Part shown: positions 38,770 through 50,605 of the stretch, in pieces
Layout: every line of letters starts with the position of its first letter
How positions within the stretch are numbered: the stretch's first letter is position 1
Assembly (NCBI GenBank): GCA_028274465.1
Contig: CM051455.1
Coordinates: 107,754,942 to 107,818,941 of the forward strand
Direction of reading: 5' to 3'
Length of the DNA: 64,000 bases
From: Plantago ovata
Lineage: Eukaryota > Streptophyta > Magnoliopsida > Lamiales > Plantaginaceae
Position numbers and translations under genes: made by a program
Notes under the pieces: generated by a model
Seen by the model: only the letters and a program-made list of their open reading frames with translations
The model's database searches: none
Told to the model about the DNA's origin: nothing

Positions 38770-39340
38770 AACCGTAAGAAACAATAAATGGAAAGAAAAC
38801 GAAACAACCATTTGTCTTGCTAGGCCTCAAACCAGGAAACACCCAATGTACGTGGCATCTAATATAGAACATGTAAAATCAGATATATAGTACAAAACAT
38901 TTATTCTCGATTTACCCAAAATTAAGCAAACATTATACAAAAAAATAAAAGTAGGCCAGGATTTAATCAACACTTTACTCTACACAATTCCCCTTTCCCC
39001 CAAACATTCACTTCATCTTCTACTATAGAATTAGGCCATAATTTAAGCAAAAATTTATCCAAACATTTATTCTCGATTTACCCAAAATTAAGCACAATCC
39101 ATAAACCCTAAATTAAAAGTAATACATTGAAATCCATACATACAACTCATTATTTACATGGGATTGTCTCTTTCATCTACCTAAAGCAATAGAAAGTGAA
39201 TGAATGAATGAAAAGAACCAACATTAGTAATAAGTACAATACATAAACCCTAAATCCTAAAATAACAAGAAATTCAAATTACTAAACCATAAATTAAAAG
39301 TAATACATTGAAATTCAAAGTATAATTAGGTTTACTAACC
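38770..39340. other. AT-rich CACTA-2 leader region, nothing recognised
   Basis: This lies upstream of the CACTA-2 gene start. It is AT-rich with short direct repeats of TTATTCTCGATTTACCCAAAA (38898 and 39065) and is probably 5' UTR and intron sequence. A GGTGGT-rich stretch at 39366-39530 follows. Confidence 0.4.
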
Positions 39341-39599
39341 TCTTAAATGACACTGGAGAGGGAGAATGGTGGTGACAGAATGGTGGTGGTGGGCGACGGC
39401 GGTGGTGGTGGTTTCACGGTGGCCTTGGTAGAAGGGAGAATGACAATTGCTAAATCGATGGTGGTGGTGGACGATGGCGCCGCTCTCGATCCGTTGGTGG
39501 TGGACGACGGTGATGGTGGTTTCACGGTGGTTTGTGGAAGGAAGGTATGATTTGGGGAAGAAGGATTAGGGGAAAAATGATTTGGCGAAGAAGGATCCC

Positions 39600-39927
39600 G
39601 TATGGTTATGCAGAGTATAGAGACGGATGGGCCGATCCGTCGCCATGTTTAAATATTCATTTTCTTTCCCTTTTTTTAAAAAAATAGTCAACTAATATAG
39701 AGACGGATTATACGATCCGTCGACATATTAGAGACGGATTAAACGATCCGTCGCCATATTAAAGACGGATTAAGCTTATCCGTCGGTAAGCTTGAGCCGG
39801 ATTGGATCTCCAGAGGCACAAACTGAGCTTAGAGCGCAGTTCGTCCTTATCCGTCGCTAACAGTAGCGATTCGTCGCTAATTAGCGACGGATAGTATCCG
39901 TATCTAATAATTCGTCGCTAAAAGGCT
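39600..39927. repeat. CACTA-2 subterminal repeat array, right
   Basis: AGACGGAT/ATCCGTCGC and GCGACGGAT words occur in both orientations up to the element end. Confidence 0.8.
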
Positions 39928-39941
39928 GTTTTCTTGTAGTG

Positions 39942-40849
39942 ATCATTTCAGCCAACTTCTTTATTGCATGCTTTTGAGATAGCCAAGCAACAAGAGAGTG
40001 CTCTTGAAGTGATATCTAGAAAGAACAAAAATGTTTTCAAAACTATTTCTAAAACTTGTTCTTCTAGCAATCCCTCTCCTACTGTTGATGCTAATAAAGG
40101 TACTAAAAGCTCTGAGTTTGTTGCTCCTCCCTGGAAACTTTTCACTAAGGAAGAGATGGATCAAAGGAAGCTCAATGGCTTATGCTTTAATTGTGAACAG
40201 AAGTGGACTAAGGGTCATAAGTGCAAGTACACAACACTCTATATGATAATGTCTGAAGAGGAGGAACTTGAGTACTGAAGAAGCACATCCACTGTTAATG
40301 AGCAGGTAGAGGAAGTGGAGAATCCGGAGGAAAATGCTAGACTGTCCCTGAATGCCATCACTGGGAACACTCCTAATACTCTTAGGTTCAGGGGAGTTGT
40401 TGGTAAGAAAGAAATTTGTATATTGATTGACACTGGCAGCACACATACATTTTTAGATGAGGAGACTGCTATTAAACTTGGGTGCATGCTAGAACCAACC
40501 AGTCCTATGATGATTAGTGTAGCTAATGGCGAACAGTTAGTTAGTGCTCAAATGTGCAAAAACAATTCTTGGAAAATACAAGGGCATGATTTTCAGTTTT
40601 CTGCTACACTAATCAAATTAGGTGGATGTTAAATGGTGTTAGGAAGTGACTGGTTAAGAGAGATGAGTCCTATAGAGTTTGATTACAACAAGATGAGTCT
40701 TACTATTTGTGAAAAAGGCAAGAAGTATACTCTTAAGGCTTTAGTAGAGAAGGGTGAATGCAAGCTCATTACTGGCAAAAGCTTAAAGAAACTTTTAAAA
40801 CATGGGCCAGTAGGAGTTGTGGGTCACTTGTTCTATATTTCAGCCAAAC
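39942..40849 (+). pseudogene. Chromovirus gag C terminus and protease
   Basis: It continues the gag frame from 36336. It has a zinc knuckle of chromoviral type (CFNCEQKWTKGHKC, about 40186-40227) and then an aspartic protease with LIDTGSTHTFLD at about 40423-40458. Downstream is the conserved MVLGSDWL block (40633). In-frame stops at 40276-40278 (TGA) and 40630-40632 (TAA) break it. It is cut at 40849 by the Athila-like element and resumes at 47290. Confidence 0.85.
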
Positions 40850-42101
40850 TAATGAATGTGTATTTTACACTTTCATTCGAGTCTTTTTCACCTATTTTAG
40901 CTATCCTCTATGTTAATTTAGCTATATTTTAGTGCATTTTATTAGAATAGTGTCACGTTTCCCTTTAGTTTTTATTTTACAGGTTTTGGTTGAAAAACGA
41001 GGTTTTCCGGGCAATTATATTGAAGTAGACAAGGAATTGGTGTTCCAGAAGCCTATTTGGAGTATCTGAAAGATTCCGGATAGGATTTGAAGTCTAGGGG
41101 TCGAATCTGGAGGCTAGAAGGCCACTAGAAGTCAGAAACCGAGTCCGAAAAGGGGAAGAAATCCAAAAACGCATCGAAAACGCGTTCTGGGCCGAAAATT
41201 CGCCCCGGATGTGGGGCGAATCGCCCCACACCAGGCGAATCGCCCGGTGTGTGGGGCCCTTCGCCCCACACAATTCGAAGCCTATATATAGTTGCTCAGT
41301 TTTTCTCCGTTTTTTATACTTTTCCAGACCTTTTCTCTCACCTTTCTCTGTAGTTTTAGGTAGGAATTCCCCAGAGCCTGTTCTGGGGGTTCTTAGCTTA
41401 GGAGACACTTTTTGTTAGCAGTTTGGAGCTTGTAAGATCGCGATTCTTCGGAGATTGACAACCTTCGGTAACATTGTATCTTACAGATTTTCTACTTATT
41501 TTTATATATCTTTCATCATGTTTTCATTCATTCGTGGTATATGATTTCTGTTGATTGCATGACAACTATGAGTAGCTAAACTTCTCGTTGGTGATAGTAT
41601 GTGATCTCTTAGCGAAGGGTTGATAATTATGCTAATGGCTATATCGCGCATTATACTCTGAGTTATTGCTTTATTTCTTTGATGTATCTAAATCTCTATC
41701 TTCGTATTGTTGAATAATTATTGAACACAATTGGACAATTCATTGATCTTTTGATCTATCTAAATCTATATCTTCGTAGTGTTGAATAATTACAACTGGA
41801 CAATTCATTGATCAAAGATTTCCATGCAAGACCGAGGAATTTATGCATGATTATTAACCCGTTATGCTTTGAATGACCATACTATCACCAATCTCCATTA
41901 TCTGTTAAGAAAAATATTTGCTAAGTCGTCTGCTATTTTATATTCTCAAGTTAAAATAGATAAAGCTAGTTATAGTCCTTAGAGATCGACACTCGAGGTT
42001 ATTCTACTGCTACACTACGGTTTTCGTTGTAGTTGTGAATTGCCTTTGGCTAAATACTAATTTATTTGATTAATTGGGACCCGACAATCCCACGTTCATC
42101 A
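40850..42101 (+). repeat. Athila-like element 1, 5' LTR
   Basis: It starts TAATGAATG (TG end mutated) and ends TTCATCA. Three GC-rich hairpins (41211-41271) lie just upstream of a TATA box (TATATATA, 41283-41290). Confidence 0.9.
41211..41290 (+). promoter_or_regulatory. Hairpin cluster and TATA box in the Athila-like LTR
   Basis: Palindromes: GTGGGGCGA/TCGCCCCAC at 41211-41229, ACACC-x-GGCGA/TCGCC-x-GGTGT at 41228-41250, and GTGTGGGG/CCCCACAC at 41249-41271. TATATATA follows at 41283. The same arrangement is at 46401-46480 in the 3' LTR. Confidence 0.65.
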
Positions 42102-42104
42102 AAT

Positions 42105-42122
42105 TGGCGCCGTTGCCGGGGA
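42105..42122 (+). other. Primer-binding site (tRNA-Asp type)
   Basis: TGGCGCCGTTGCCGGGGA follows the 5' LTR and is complementary to the 3' end of plant tRNA-Asp, as used by Athila-type elements. Confidence 0.8.
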
Positions 42123-42248
42123 CTATACTCCTTTTTTCTGTTTAATTTGTTTATATTTTCAGCATTCAATTCCTAGTTCTAGTAGTTTTAGTTTTCCTAT
42201 TTTATCTCTCTCTCTGACACTCATTTCCTAGTTTGATACAGATAGTGT

Positions 42249-44379
42249 ATGCCACATACACGATCTAGAGGAACACCGCTTGCTGATTCAATTGCTGAGA
42301 TCGACAGAGTCTACCACCAAAGAAGGCGACTACTTCAAAGGCGTGAACTAGAGGAAATAGAGGATACCGATTTCTCTGAATCTCTACACAGTCTTTTCAA
42401 GGAAATCGACAGAATGGCAGAAGCTAGACCACTGAAAGCATGGGTTCAACCCTCCAAGGATCGTATGAGGGGACCGACGATTGTTCTTTCGTCTGCAACT
42501 CGAGATCTGAAAATCAAGAACCACGCATTCCAACAACTTCCGAGGTTCTATGGCTTAGCAAGGGAAGATGTGATGGGGTACTTGCCCGATATCGATGATT
42601 TCGTCAACCAACTCCCACGACCCGGAGTTGAGGATGAAGGCTTTTGCTATGGGGCTTGGCGACAGAGCCAAATCATGGTTGAGTTCTCTACCAGCAGGCT
42701 CGATGGACACTTGGGAGAAGGTTTTTTCAGCTTTCATGGAAAAATACTTCCCCCACACCTTGACTACCGCGCTTAAGGTGCAAATCACTGGATTCAAACA
42801 AGACTATGATGAGACCATCTACACCGCGTTTGAGAGGTTCCAAGACCTCATGAACAAGTGCCCTCACCATGGTTTTGAGCTTTCGGACCTAGTCCAACAC
42901 TTCTACAATGGACTAACCTTCGAGAACCAACAAGTGGTGGACTTTCAATGCCGTGGCAATATTTGGGAGGAAACCGCAGAAGCCGTCTGGGCAGTTTTCG
43001 AAAGGCTTGCTAAGGGTTCGCAGTTCAAGGACCCAAGAGTGATGGTTAGGAGACGTGGACCTGAAGCTCCACCGACTCAAAAAGCCCCTATGTATAGGGG
43101 GAATGGGGATCAATTCGAGTGCTTTATCAACGAATTGAAGCAAGTCCTCAAGAACGCCACTGGAACAAATATTTCGAACGAAGTATGCCGAATATGCAAG
43201 AACTATGGGCATGGGGCTCATATGTGTAGATCGGAGCTTGCGTATGATGATGGTAACTGGGCTCAAGGAGGCGAAGAGGAAGCCTTTGCTACGGAGTTTG
43301 GTACTCAAGAAGCTAGCTACAGACAAGATGGTAGGAATCCTCGAGGTGGATTTTGGAGAAGAGGGTTCCGAAATAATCAAGGATATGTACCGGCTAGCCA
43401 AACTTATGGCCCTAACCAAGACCGTAGTAGGCTCAACTATGGTAATGATCACTGCGAAAACCCCGCTCCGAAAGAGCAATTGAAGTCGAAGTCGGCTCAA
43501 CTGATGGAGAACTTGCAAAAGATGGTTGATCACACCCAAAGTTTTCTCAAACGTTATGAAGAAGATTCTGAGAAGACTAGGGCGAGACTCGATCGATTGG
43601 AAGAGAGCACTAGGCTTGCCCAACAAAAGATGCAAGAATTGATCGACCGAGGAGCGAGTAGGGAGCAAGGCAAGCTGCCTAGCAACACTGAGAAGTCGAT
43701 GTCCATTACCTTGGCTGGTGATCTACCTGTTGAAATCACCATCAAGAAGGTTGCTAAGTGCGAGTGTTGCAAGAAGGAAGAACCTCCACTGACCAAGGAA
43801 GAAGAGAAGGACCTTGGTTCAGACGAGAGTGAAGAGGAGCAAGAGGATCCCGAGCCACTCCCTCAAAGTTTCGATGTTAAGGTCGGGATTGGTGAGCTTG
43901 AAGATGTCCGTGCCACACTAGACACGGGATCCTACTCTAATGTGCTCCCTATGAATGTGCTTGAGAAGAGTAGCCTTGGAAAACTATCTTAGCATAAGGC
44001 TATTGTGCAACTGGCGGATGGATCCTTTGTGAGACCCGAAGGCATTGTGAAGAATGTATTGGTCAAGATTGGTGAAGCTTCTGTATACACCAATTTTGTA
44101 GTTATGCCGACGTCTACACCTGGGATGGAAGATGTCATTCTCTTGGGGCGAACGTTCTTGACAAAACTACGCTCCGTGATAGACATCTACCGAAGGACTT
44201 GCACCATTGAGGTGGATGGCAAGCGACATGTGTTGCGAGCCATATCTGATCCACCTGATACTTCTCACACTATTAACTACTGTGGTCTTACTGTCTATGT
44301 TCATTCTTATTCACAGGTTCGTGGCATGAGGAGGAGATCCATGAAGGGGAAGTCTAGTACCCTCAAGAAGAAGAGCTAG
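42249..44379 (+). pseudogene. Athila-like element 1 gag-protease
   Basis: The frame starts MPHTRSRG at 42249. A shift at about 42615-42640 moves the gag core (KAFAMGLGDRAKSWL) to another frame, which runs to 43992. The gag core is followed by a zinc knuckle CX2CX4HX4C (about 43186-43227) and an acidic stretch (43780-43870). The aspartic protease has ATLDTGSYSNVLP near 43914-43952. A TAG at 43990-43992 interrupts the protease, which then continues to 44379 with the LLGRTFL and YRRTCTIEV blocks. There is no pol downstream. Confidence 0.8.
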
Positions 44380-46039
44380 GCGCAGACAGGAGTCGAGTTA
44401 AAGACTTTAAACAATGGCGCTATCCGGGAGGCAACCCGGAGTTTTTATCGTTTTTTTTTACCGCTTTATTGGATGCATATCATTGTGTTTTATTTTATAT
44501 TTTCGTATGTTTTTGGTTTCTCACGAGTTTCTTTGAGTACTATAGTTACAGGTACAAGTTTAGCTCTCACCTTAAATCCACTTTCGACGTTCGGGACGAG
44601 CGACGACGTTCAGGTTTGGGAGGGGGGTTATCGCTGGGTATTCGTATACTTGTTTTGCTTATTATTACTCGTGAAACCTTTTGTTTGCATTTGCATTTGC
44701 ACGTTTACCGCTTTCTTAGTTTTTAGGTTGCATTCACTACATTCATCCTAGGATAGTCTTGCATGTTTTATATGGAGTTTATTGTCAATTTTTTTGAACT
44801 TTTTTATTGGGTAGATCAACTAATTATGCCATTTATCATATACTTTATCCCTATGAATTTGTTTGAGGTTTTTCTCGCTTGGCTTGTCACATTTATGTAT
44901 TGCACTTAGTTAAGCTTGGTAGTCTCGACATCACTTAGTGGTGTTTTCTCTACTGCGGTTCACGAAGGCCTTTATAATAGGATGATGCATGTTAGGGTCT
45001 TATGGTTGTTTTCCCGAGTAATTATGTACCTAAGAGGCAACGAGTCTTCACCATGCTTTGAGATTGCTAAATGCCTAGGAAGGAGGTAGTGTGAGCTTGT
45101 GTGATCCTTTGTTTGCTACCTATTCTTTCGAATAGGTTTGGGGAGGGGGTTGCACCATCATTAGACTTGTTTTTCGTTTTTCATTTATGTGTTGTGAGTT
45201 TATTTTTCCTTTTTTCGTAAATTTTGTACTCCAACCTATTCTTTCGAATAGGTTTGGGGAAGTCGTTGGTTATTTTTGTTTCTCTTTTCGTTATGCTACT
45301 GCTGGCTAAAAAAAATCGAAAAAAAGAAAAGAAAAATTCCAGAAAAAAAGAAAAAAATCTGGAAAAGAAAAAAAGAATGAAAAAAAGAAAAGACCCCAAA
45401 AAAGCAAAGAAGGGTCCAAAAAAGAAAGCCGAATAGCAGTTTAGCAAAGTGTTGTGTCTCATTTTCCAATTCTAGTAATGTTCGTAATCGTGTTGTAATT
45501 TTCTATCTTTTCTTTTGTTTTTGAGTGTCATCTGCTCTAGACCACCCTCGTCCTGCCATTCAGGAAGTGGTGAATAGTTTAAGACTTTGCTTGAGAGATG
45601 GGTAGAATTGGGGAGTGTTATCTTTTATAGGGAACCCTCCTTCGTTTGATGAGAGCCAGTACTGGTTCGACCTCTTTGAGGAAAAGTCTTAACTTGGTGA
45701 ACAGCAGTAAGTCCTCAGTTTCATAGGCACGGGACAACCATTTGTATCTTAACATGTTTCATTACGTCGTTACTGACTAGGTCCAGGTAGAGAATGTTAC
45801 GAGAGACTATCTTGTCTTGACATAAGTGCTTATGTGGATGTGTATGAGTCAATCGAGGCATTCTTCAACCTATATTCATGTTATGACTTCTATGGTTTTT
45901 GTTCATATGTTTTTGGATAGATTCGGTAGATTAGTTCATTTTATTTGGCATGAGCCTCCAGTTTGTGTGTTGCATTGTTTTTTGCATTAGAGTCTAGCTT
46001 AATTGCTTGAGGACAAACAAAGGTTCGGTTTGGGGAGTT
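44380..46039 (+). other. Athila-like element 1 3' noncoding module
   Basis: No gene is seen. Hairpins CCTATTC-loop-GAATAGG lie at 45118-45137 and 45233-45254, each followed by GGTTTGGGGA. A purine-rich AAAAAG tract is at 45307-45436. From about 44930 to the LTR the sequence matches the - strand of 57512-58640 in element 3 at many blocks. The polypurine tract GGTTTGGGGAGTT ends at the LTR (46040). Confidence 0.7.
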
Positions 46040-47289
46040 TGATGAATGTGTATTTTACACTTTCATTCGAGTCTTTTTCACCTATTTTAGCTATCCTCTA
46101 TGTTAATTTAGCTATATTTTAGTGCATTTTATTAGAATAGTGTCACGTTTCCCTTTAGTTTTTATTTTACAGGTTTTGGTTGAAAAATGAGGTTTTCCGG
46201 GCAATTATATTGAAGTAGACAAGGAATTGATGTTCCAGAAGCCTATTTGGAGTATCTGAAAGATTCCAGATAGGATTTAAAGTCTAGGGGTCGAATCTGG
46301 AGGCTAGAAGGCCACTAGAAGTCAGAAACCGAGTCCGAAAAGGGGAAGAAATCCAAAAACGCGTCGAAAACGCGTTCTAGGCCGAAAATTCGCCCGGGAT
46401 GTGGGGCGAATCGCCCCACACTAGGCGAATCGCCCAGTGTGTGGGGCCCTTCGCCCCACACAATTCGAAGCCTATATATAGTTGCTCAATTTTTCTCCGT
46501 TTTTCATACTTTTCCAGACCTTTTCTCTCACCTTTCTCTGTAGTTTTAGGTAGGAATTCCCCATAGCCTGTTCTGGGGGTTCTTAGCTTAGGAGATACTT
46601 TTTCTTAGCAGTTTGGAGCTTGTAAGATCGCGATTCTTCGAAGATTGACAACCTTCGGTAACATTGTATCTTACAGTTTTTCTACTTATTTTTATATATC
46701 TTTCATCATGTTTTCATTCATTCGTGGTATGATTTCTGTTGATTGCATGGAAATTATGAGTAGCTAAAATTCTCGTTGGTGATAGTATGTGATCTCTTAG
46801 CGAAGGGTTGATAATTATGCTAATGGCTATATCGCGCATTATACTATGAGTTATTGCTTTATTTCCTTGATCTATCTAAATCTCTATCTTCGTATTGTTG
46901 AATAATTATTGAACACAATTGGACAATTCATTGATCTTTTGATCTATCTAAATCTATATCTTCGTAGTGTTGAATAATTACAACTGGACAATTCATTGAT
47001 CAAAGATCTCCATGCAAGACCGAGGAATTTATGCATGATTATTAACCCGTTATGCTTTGAATGACCATACTATCACCAATCTCCATTATATGTTAAGAAA
47101 AACCTTTGCTAAGTCGTCTGCTATTTTATATTCTCAAGTTAAAATAGATAAAGCTAGTTATAGTCCTTAGAGATCGACACTCGAGGTTATTCTACTGCTA
47201 CACTACAGTTTTCGTTGTAGTTGTGAATTGCCTTTGGCTAAATATAAATTTATTTGATTAATTGGGACCCGACAATCCCACGTTCATCA
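46040..47289 (+). repeat. Athila-like element 1, 3' LTR
   Basis: It starts TGATGAATG and ends TTCATCA. Palindrome 2 (46418-46440) has ACACT/AGTGT where the 5' LTR has ACACC/GGTGT. Confidence 0.92.
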
Positions 47290-49404
47290 CAAACCAGTCA
47301 CCACTATTACACCACCTGAGATCTCTAGAGTTCTAGATGAATATAAAGATGTGTTCAAGAACCCTGAAGGTCTACCACCTAACAGGAGAATTGAACACCA
47401 AATCATTTTAAAACCAGACTCAATACCAAAGAAGCAAGCTCCCTATAGATACTCTCATGTCTTTAAGGAAGAAATTGAAAACATCATTAAGGAAATGCTT
47501 GATTCTGGTATTATTAGAGATAGTACTAGTGCTTTTGCTTCTCCTGTCTTACTTGTGAAAAAGAAAGATGGTTCTTGGAGACTTTCTGTAGATTACAGGT
47601 ACCGTAATGATTTAACTGTGAAGCATGAGTATCCTATACCTGTCATTGATGAGCTCTTGGATGAGTTACATGGCTCCACCATATTTTCAAAGATAGATCT
47701 CAGATCAGGCTACTTCTAGATTAGAATGAAGGAGGACTCCATTCAGTACACAGGTTTCAGGACTCACCAAGGCCACTATGAGTTTCTAGTGATGCCATTT
47801 GGACTAAGCAATGCACCTGCTACCTTCCAATCCCTCATGAATCAGGTGTTTTCTCCCCATCTCAGAAAATTTATATTAGTTTTCTTTGATGACATTATTG
47901 TGTACAACCCTACTCTAGAATTGCATGTTAATCATTTGAACACTACACTTACTTTGTTAAGACAACACAAGATTTATGCAAAATTGTCTAAATGTTGTTT
48001 TGTCCAAGAAAGTGTAGAGTATCTTGGTCACATTATAAGTGCTAAGGGCGTAGCCATTGACCCTGAAAAAATTGAATGCATGTTGAATTGGCCAAACCAA
48101 AAAACTATGAGAGAGTTAAGGGGGTTTTTAGGCATTGCGGGGTATTATAGAAAATTTTGCGCCAATTATGGTCACATTGCTAGACCACTACATGATCTTA
48201 CAAAGAAAGATAATTTTGGGTGGAATGATGAAGCTGAAAATGCTTTCCATACTCTTAAAAAGGCTTTATTTGAGGCTCCAGTTTTAGCTTTGCCAGATTT
48301 TACTAAAAGCTTCACCGTTGAAACTGATGCTTGTGGTGTAGGGATCGGTGTTGTTCTTATGCAAGATAAAAGACCTATTGCTTACTTGAGCAAGGCACTT
48401 GGACCTAGAAACCAAGCTCTCTCCATCTATGAGAAGGAGTTCCTAGCTGTACTACTAGCAATTCAGAAATGGAGGCATTACCTACAAGGAAGCCATTTCA
48501 TAATCAAGACAGATCAGCAGAGCCTCAAATACTTGCTCGAACAAAAGATTACAACTGTTGTCCAACAAAAATGGATTGCCAAGTTACTGGTATTTGATTA
48601 TGAGATACAGTACAAGAAAGGCACAAAGAATATTGCAGCAGATGCTCTCTCTAGAGTCAGACATGATGAACTGAATACAGATGAAGAAAATACTCTAGCC
48701 TCCATCACCACCATCCAACCCCAGTGGCTTGAAGAAGTAAAAAGGATCTATGAAAATGATGAACAAGCTCAGAACCTCATTTCTTCACTAATGATCAATC
48801 CTGCAGCTGAGCCAAACTACTCCTTTCTCAATGACATTATCAGGTATAAAGGTAAGTTGTACATTGGTAAAGGTACAGATATCATTGATACCATCTTAAA
48901 ACATGTGCATGAATCTTCTTTAGGTGATCATTCAGGTATTTTTGGCACTATACAAAGGGCAAAATCTGCATTTACTGGCCCAATATGAAAAAACATATTA
49001 CTGATTTTGTTCAAGCTTGTGATGTTTGTAAAATGAACAAAAGTGAACATGTTCCATATCCAGGCCTTTTACAACCTCTTCCTATTCCTCATCAAGCATG
49101 GACACATGTCACTTTAGACTTCATTGAAGGATTGCCTAAATCTGAGGGAAAAGAAGTGATCTTTGTAGTAGTTGATAGATTCACTAAATACAGTCACTTC
49201 ATTGGCATTGCACATCCATATAATGCAAGTACCATAGCAAGAGTTTTCATGGATCATATCTACAAACTTCATTGTTTACCTATCAGTATTGTACTTCTAA
49301 CAAAGATAAGATTTTCACAAGCATATTTTGGAAAGAATTCTTTAAGCATGCAGGAACAAGTTCACATATGTCTACAACTTATCATCCCCAATCAGATGGC
49401 CAGA
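47290..49404 (+). pseudogene. Chromovirus reverse transcriptase, RNase H and integrase (first part)
   Basis: The protease-RT frame resumes at the CAAAC duplication. RT motifs are KKDGSWR, FSKIDLRSGY, MPFGLSNAPATFQ and the catalytic FFDD (about 47882-47893). RNase H starts at about VETDACGVGIG and includes YEKEFLAV. Integrase follows with the zinc site (CDVCKMNKS) and core (FIEGLPKSEGK, VVDRFTKYSHF). Stops at 47717-47719 (TAG) and 48986-48988 (TGA) and shifts near 49290-49400 break the frame. It is cut within the YHPQSDGQ motif by an Athila-type LTR and continues at 50606. Confidence 0.9.
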
Positions 49405-50605
49405 TGATGAACGTGTATTTTACACTTTCATTCGAGTCTTTTTCACCAATTTAGCTATCCTCTAGGTTAATTTAGCTTATATTTTAGTGCATTTTATTAG
49501 AATAGTGTCACGTTTCCCTTTTCTTTGCATTTTTCAGGTTTTAGGTAAAAAAACGTAAGTTTATGGGCAATATTGATGAGGAGGACGAAGTTTTGGTGTT
49601 TCGAGGACATTCGTGGTGTATCTAGAAGGTTGCAGATGAGATTTGAGGCCTAGGGGACGAGTTTCAAGGCTTAAAGGTCACTAGAAGGCAAATTCGAGTC
49701 CAAAAAGGAAACCTCCAGCAAAAAACTCGCTTCACCGACTCTGACCGTCCCGGGCGATTCGCCCGGGATATGGGGAGGTTCGCCCCACGCCAGGCGGTTC
49801 GCCCTGCGTTTGGGGCGGTTCGCCCCATGTCTTCCGACATCTATATATATGTTTGCCCATTCTCTACGTTTTTCAGACCTTTTCACATTATTTTGAGAGA
49901 CAATTCTCCAGAGTCTGTTCTGGGAATTATTAGCATAGAAGACTATTTTTCTTATTGATTTGGAAGCTTTAGCATAGAGATTGGACATCTTTGATCTTCG
50001 ATTTTTGCTTGTGAGTTAGCAATTCATCGGAGATTGACAACCTTCGTTGGTAACTTGTATCTCACAATTTTTCTACTTTTATTTATTTTATTCAACATGT
50101 TTTCATTCAATCTTGCTTTGATTCTTGTTGATTGCAATATGAGTAGCTAAATCTATCGTTGGTGATTCTATGTGATTTCATAGCTAGGGTTCTTGATTAT
50201 GCATGAGTGGCTTCGCGCGTTTAAGACTTGATTTATTGTTTTATTTCTTTGATCTATCTAAGCCATCTATCTTCGTAGTGTTGAATTGAAAGGAACACGT
50301 AGGACAATTCATGATCATAGATCTCTATACAAATTTCAAGTACTTCATGCATGATTATTACTGTTTCTTTGAATGGCCATACTATCACTGACTTCCATCA
50401 TATTGATAAGAAAAATCTGTGCTTTGCTTGATTTCTGATTTATAGTTTAAATTAAATTTGATAAATCTAGTTATAGTCCTTAGAGATCGAGACTCGAGGT
50501 TATTTTACTTCTACACTACGTGCCTTGATTTTCGTTGTAGTTGTGAATTCCCTTGGCTAAAAACAAATTTATTTGATTAATTGAGTCTGACAATCTCGTT
50601 CATCA
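49405..50605 (+). repeat. Athila-like LTR inserted in the integrase (element 2 LTR)
   Basis: It starts TGATGAACG and ends TTCATCA, 1201 bp, with duplication CCAGA on both sides (49400-49404 and 50606-50610). It has a perfect 10-bp-arm palindrome at 49748-49768 and a TATA-like TATATATAT at 49842-49850. It looks like a solo LTR, but its 3' end is also the first part of the tandem array that follows. Confidence 0.85.

Larger units (their letters stand above)
36337..39941 (-). mobile_element. CACTA (En/Spm) element 2, non-autonomous, same family as element 1
   Basis: The ends are CACTACAA and TTGTAGTG, with duplication ATC (36334-36336 and 39942-39944). Subterminal arrays of GCGACGGAT/ATCCGTCGC match those of CACTA-1. 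Its only gene runs on the - strand and is homologous to the CACTA-1 gene. No TnpD-like transposase is present. It sits inside gag of the chromovirus-like element. Confidence 0.92.
40850..47289 (+). mobile_element. Athila-like non-autonomous LTR element 1 (gag-protease only)
   Basis: Two LTRs of about 1.25 kb, tRNA-Asp-type primer site and polypurine tract are present, and duplication CAAAC flanks it (40845-40849 and 47290-47294). Inside are a gag-protease frame (42249-44379) and 1.66 kb of noncoding DNA. No reverse transcriptase, RNase H or integrase is present, so it depends on a related autonomous element. The LTRs differ at a modest number of sites. Confidence 0.9.

Noticed and set aside
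42913-43668. 251-codon frame on the - strand
   Set aside because: It is the antisense shadow of the element 1 gag; no domain is seen.
45307-45436. Lys-rich small protein from the purine tract
   Set aside because: Low-complexity AAAAAG repeat in a noncoding module; no start context or conservation.
49405-50605. Plain solo LTR with no further history
   Set aside because: Its 3' end is the first member of the 526-bp array and the same family's gag-pol follows, so a simple solo-LTR event does not explain the region.
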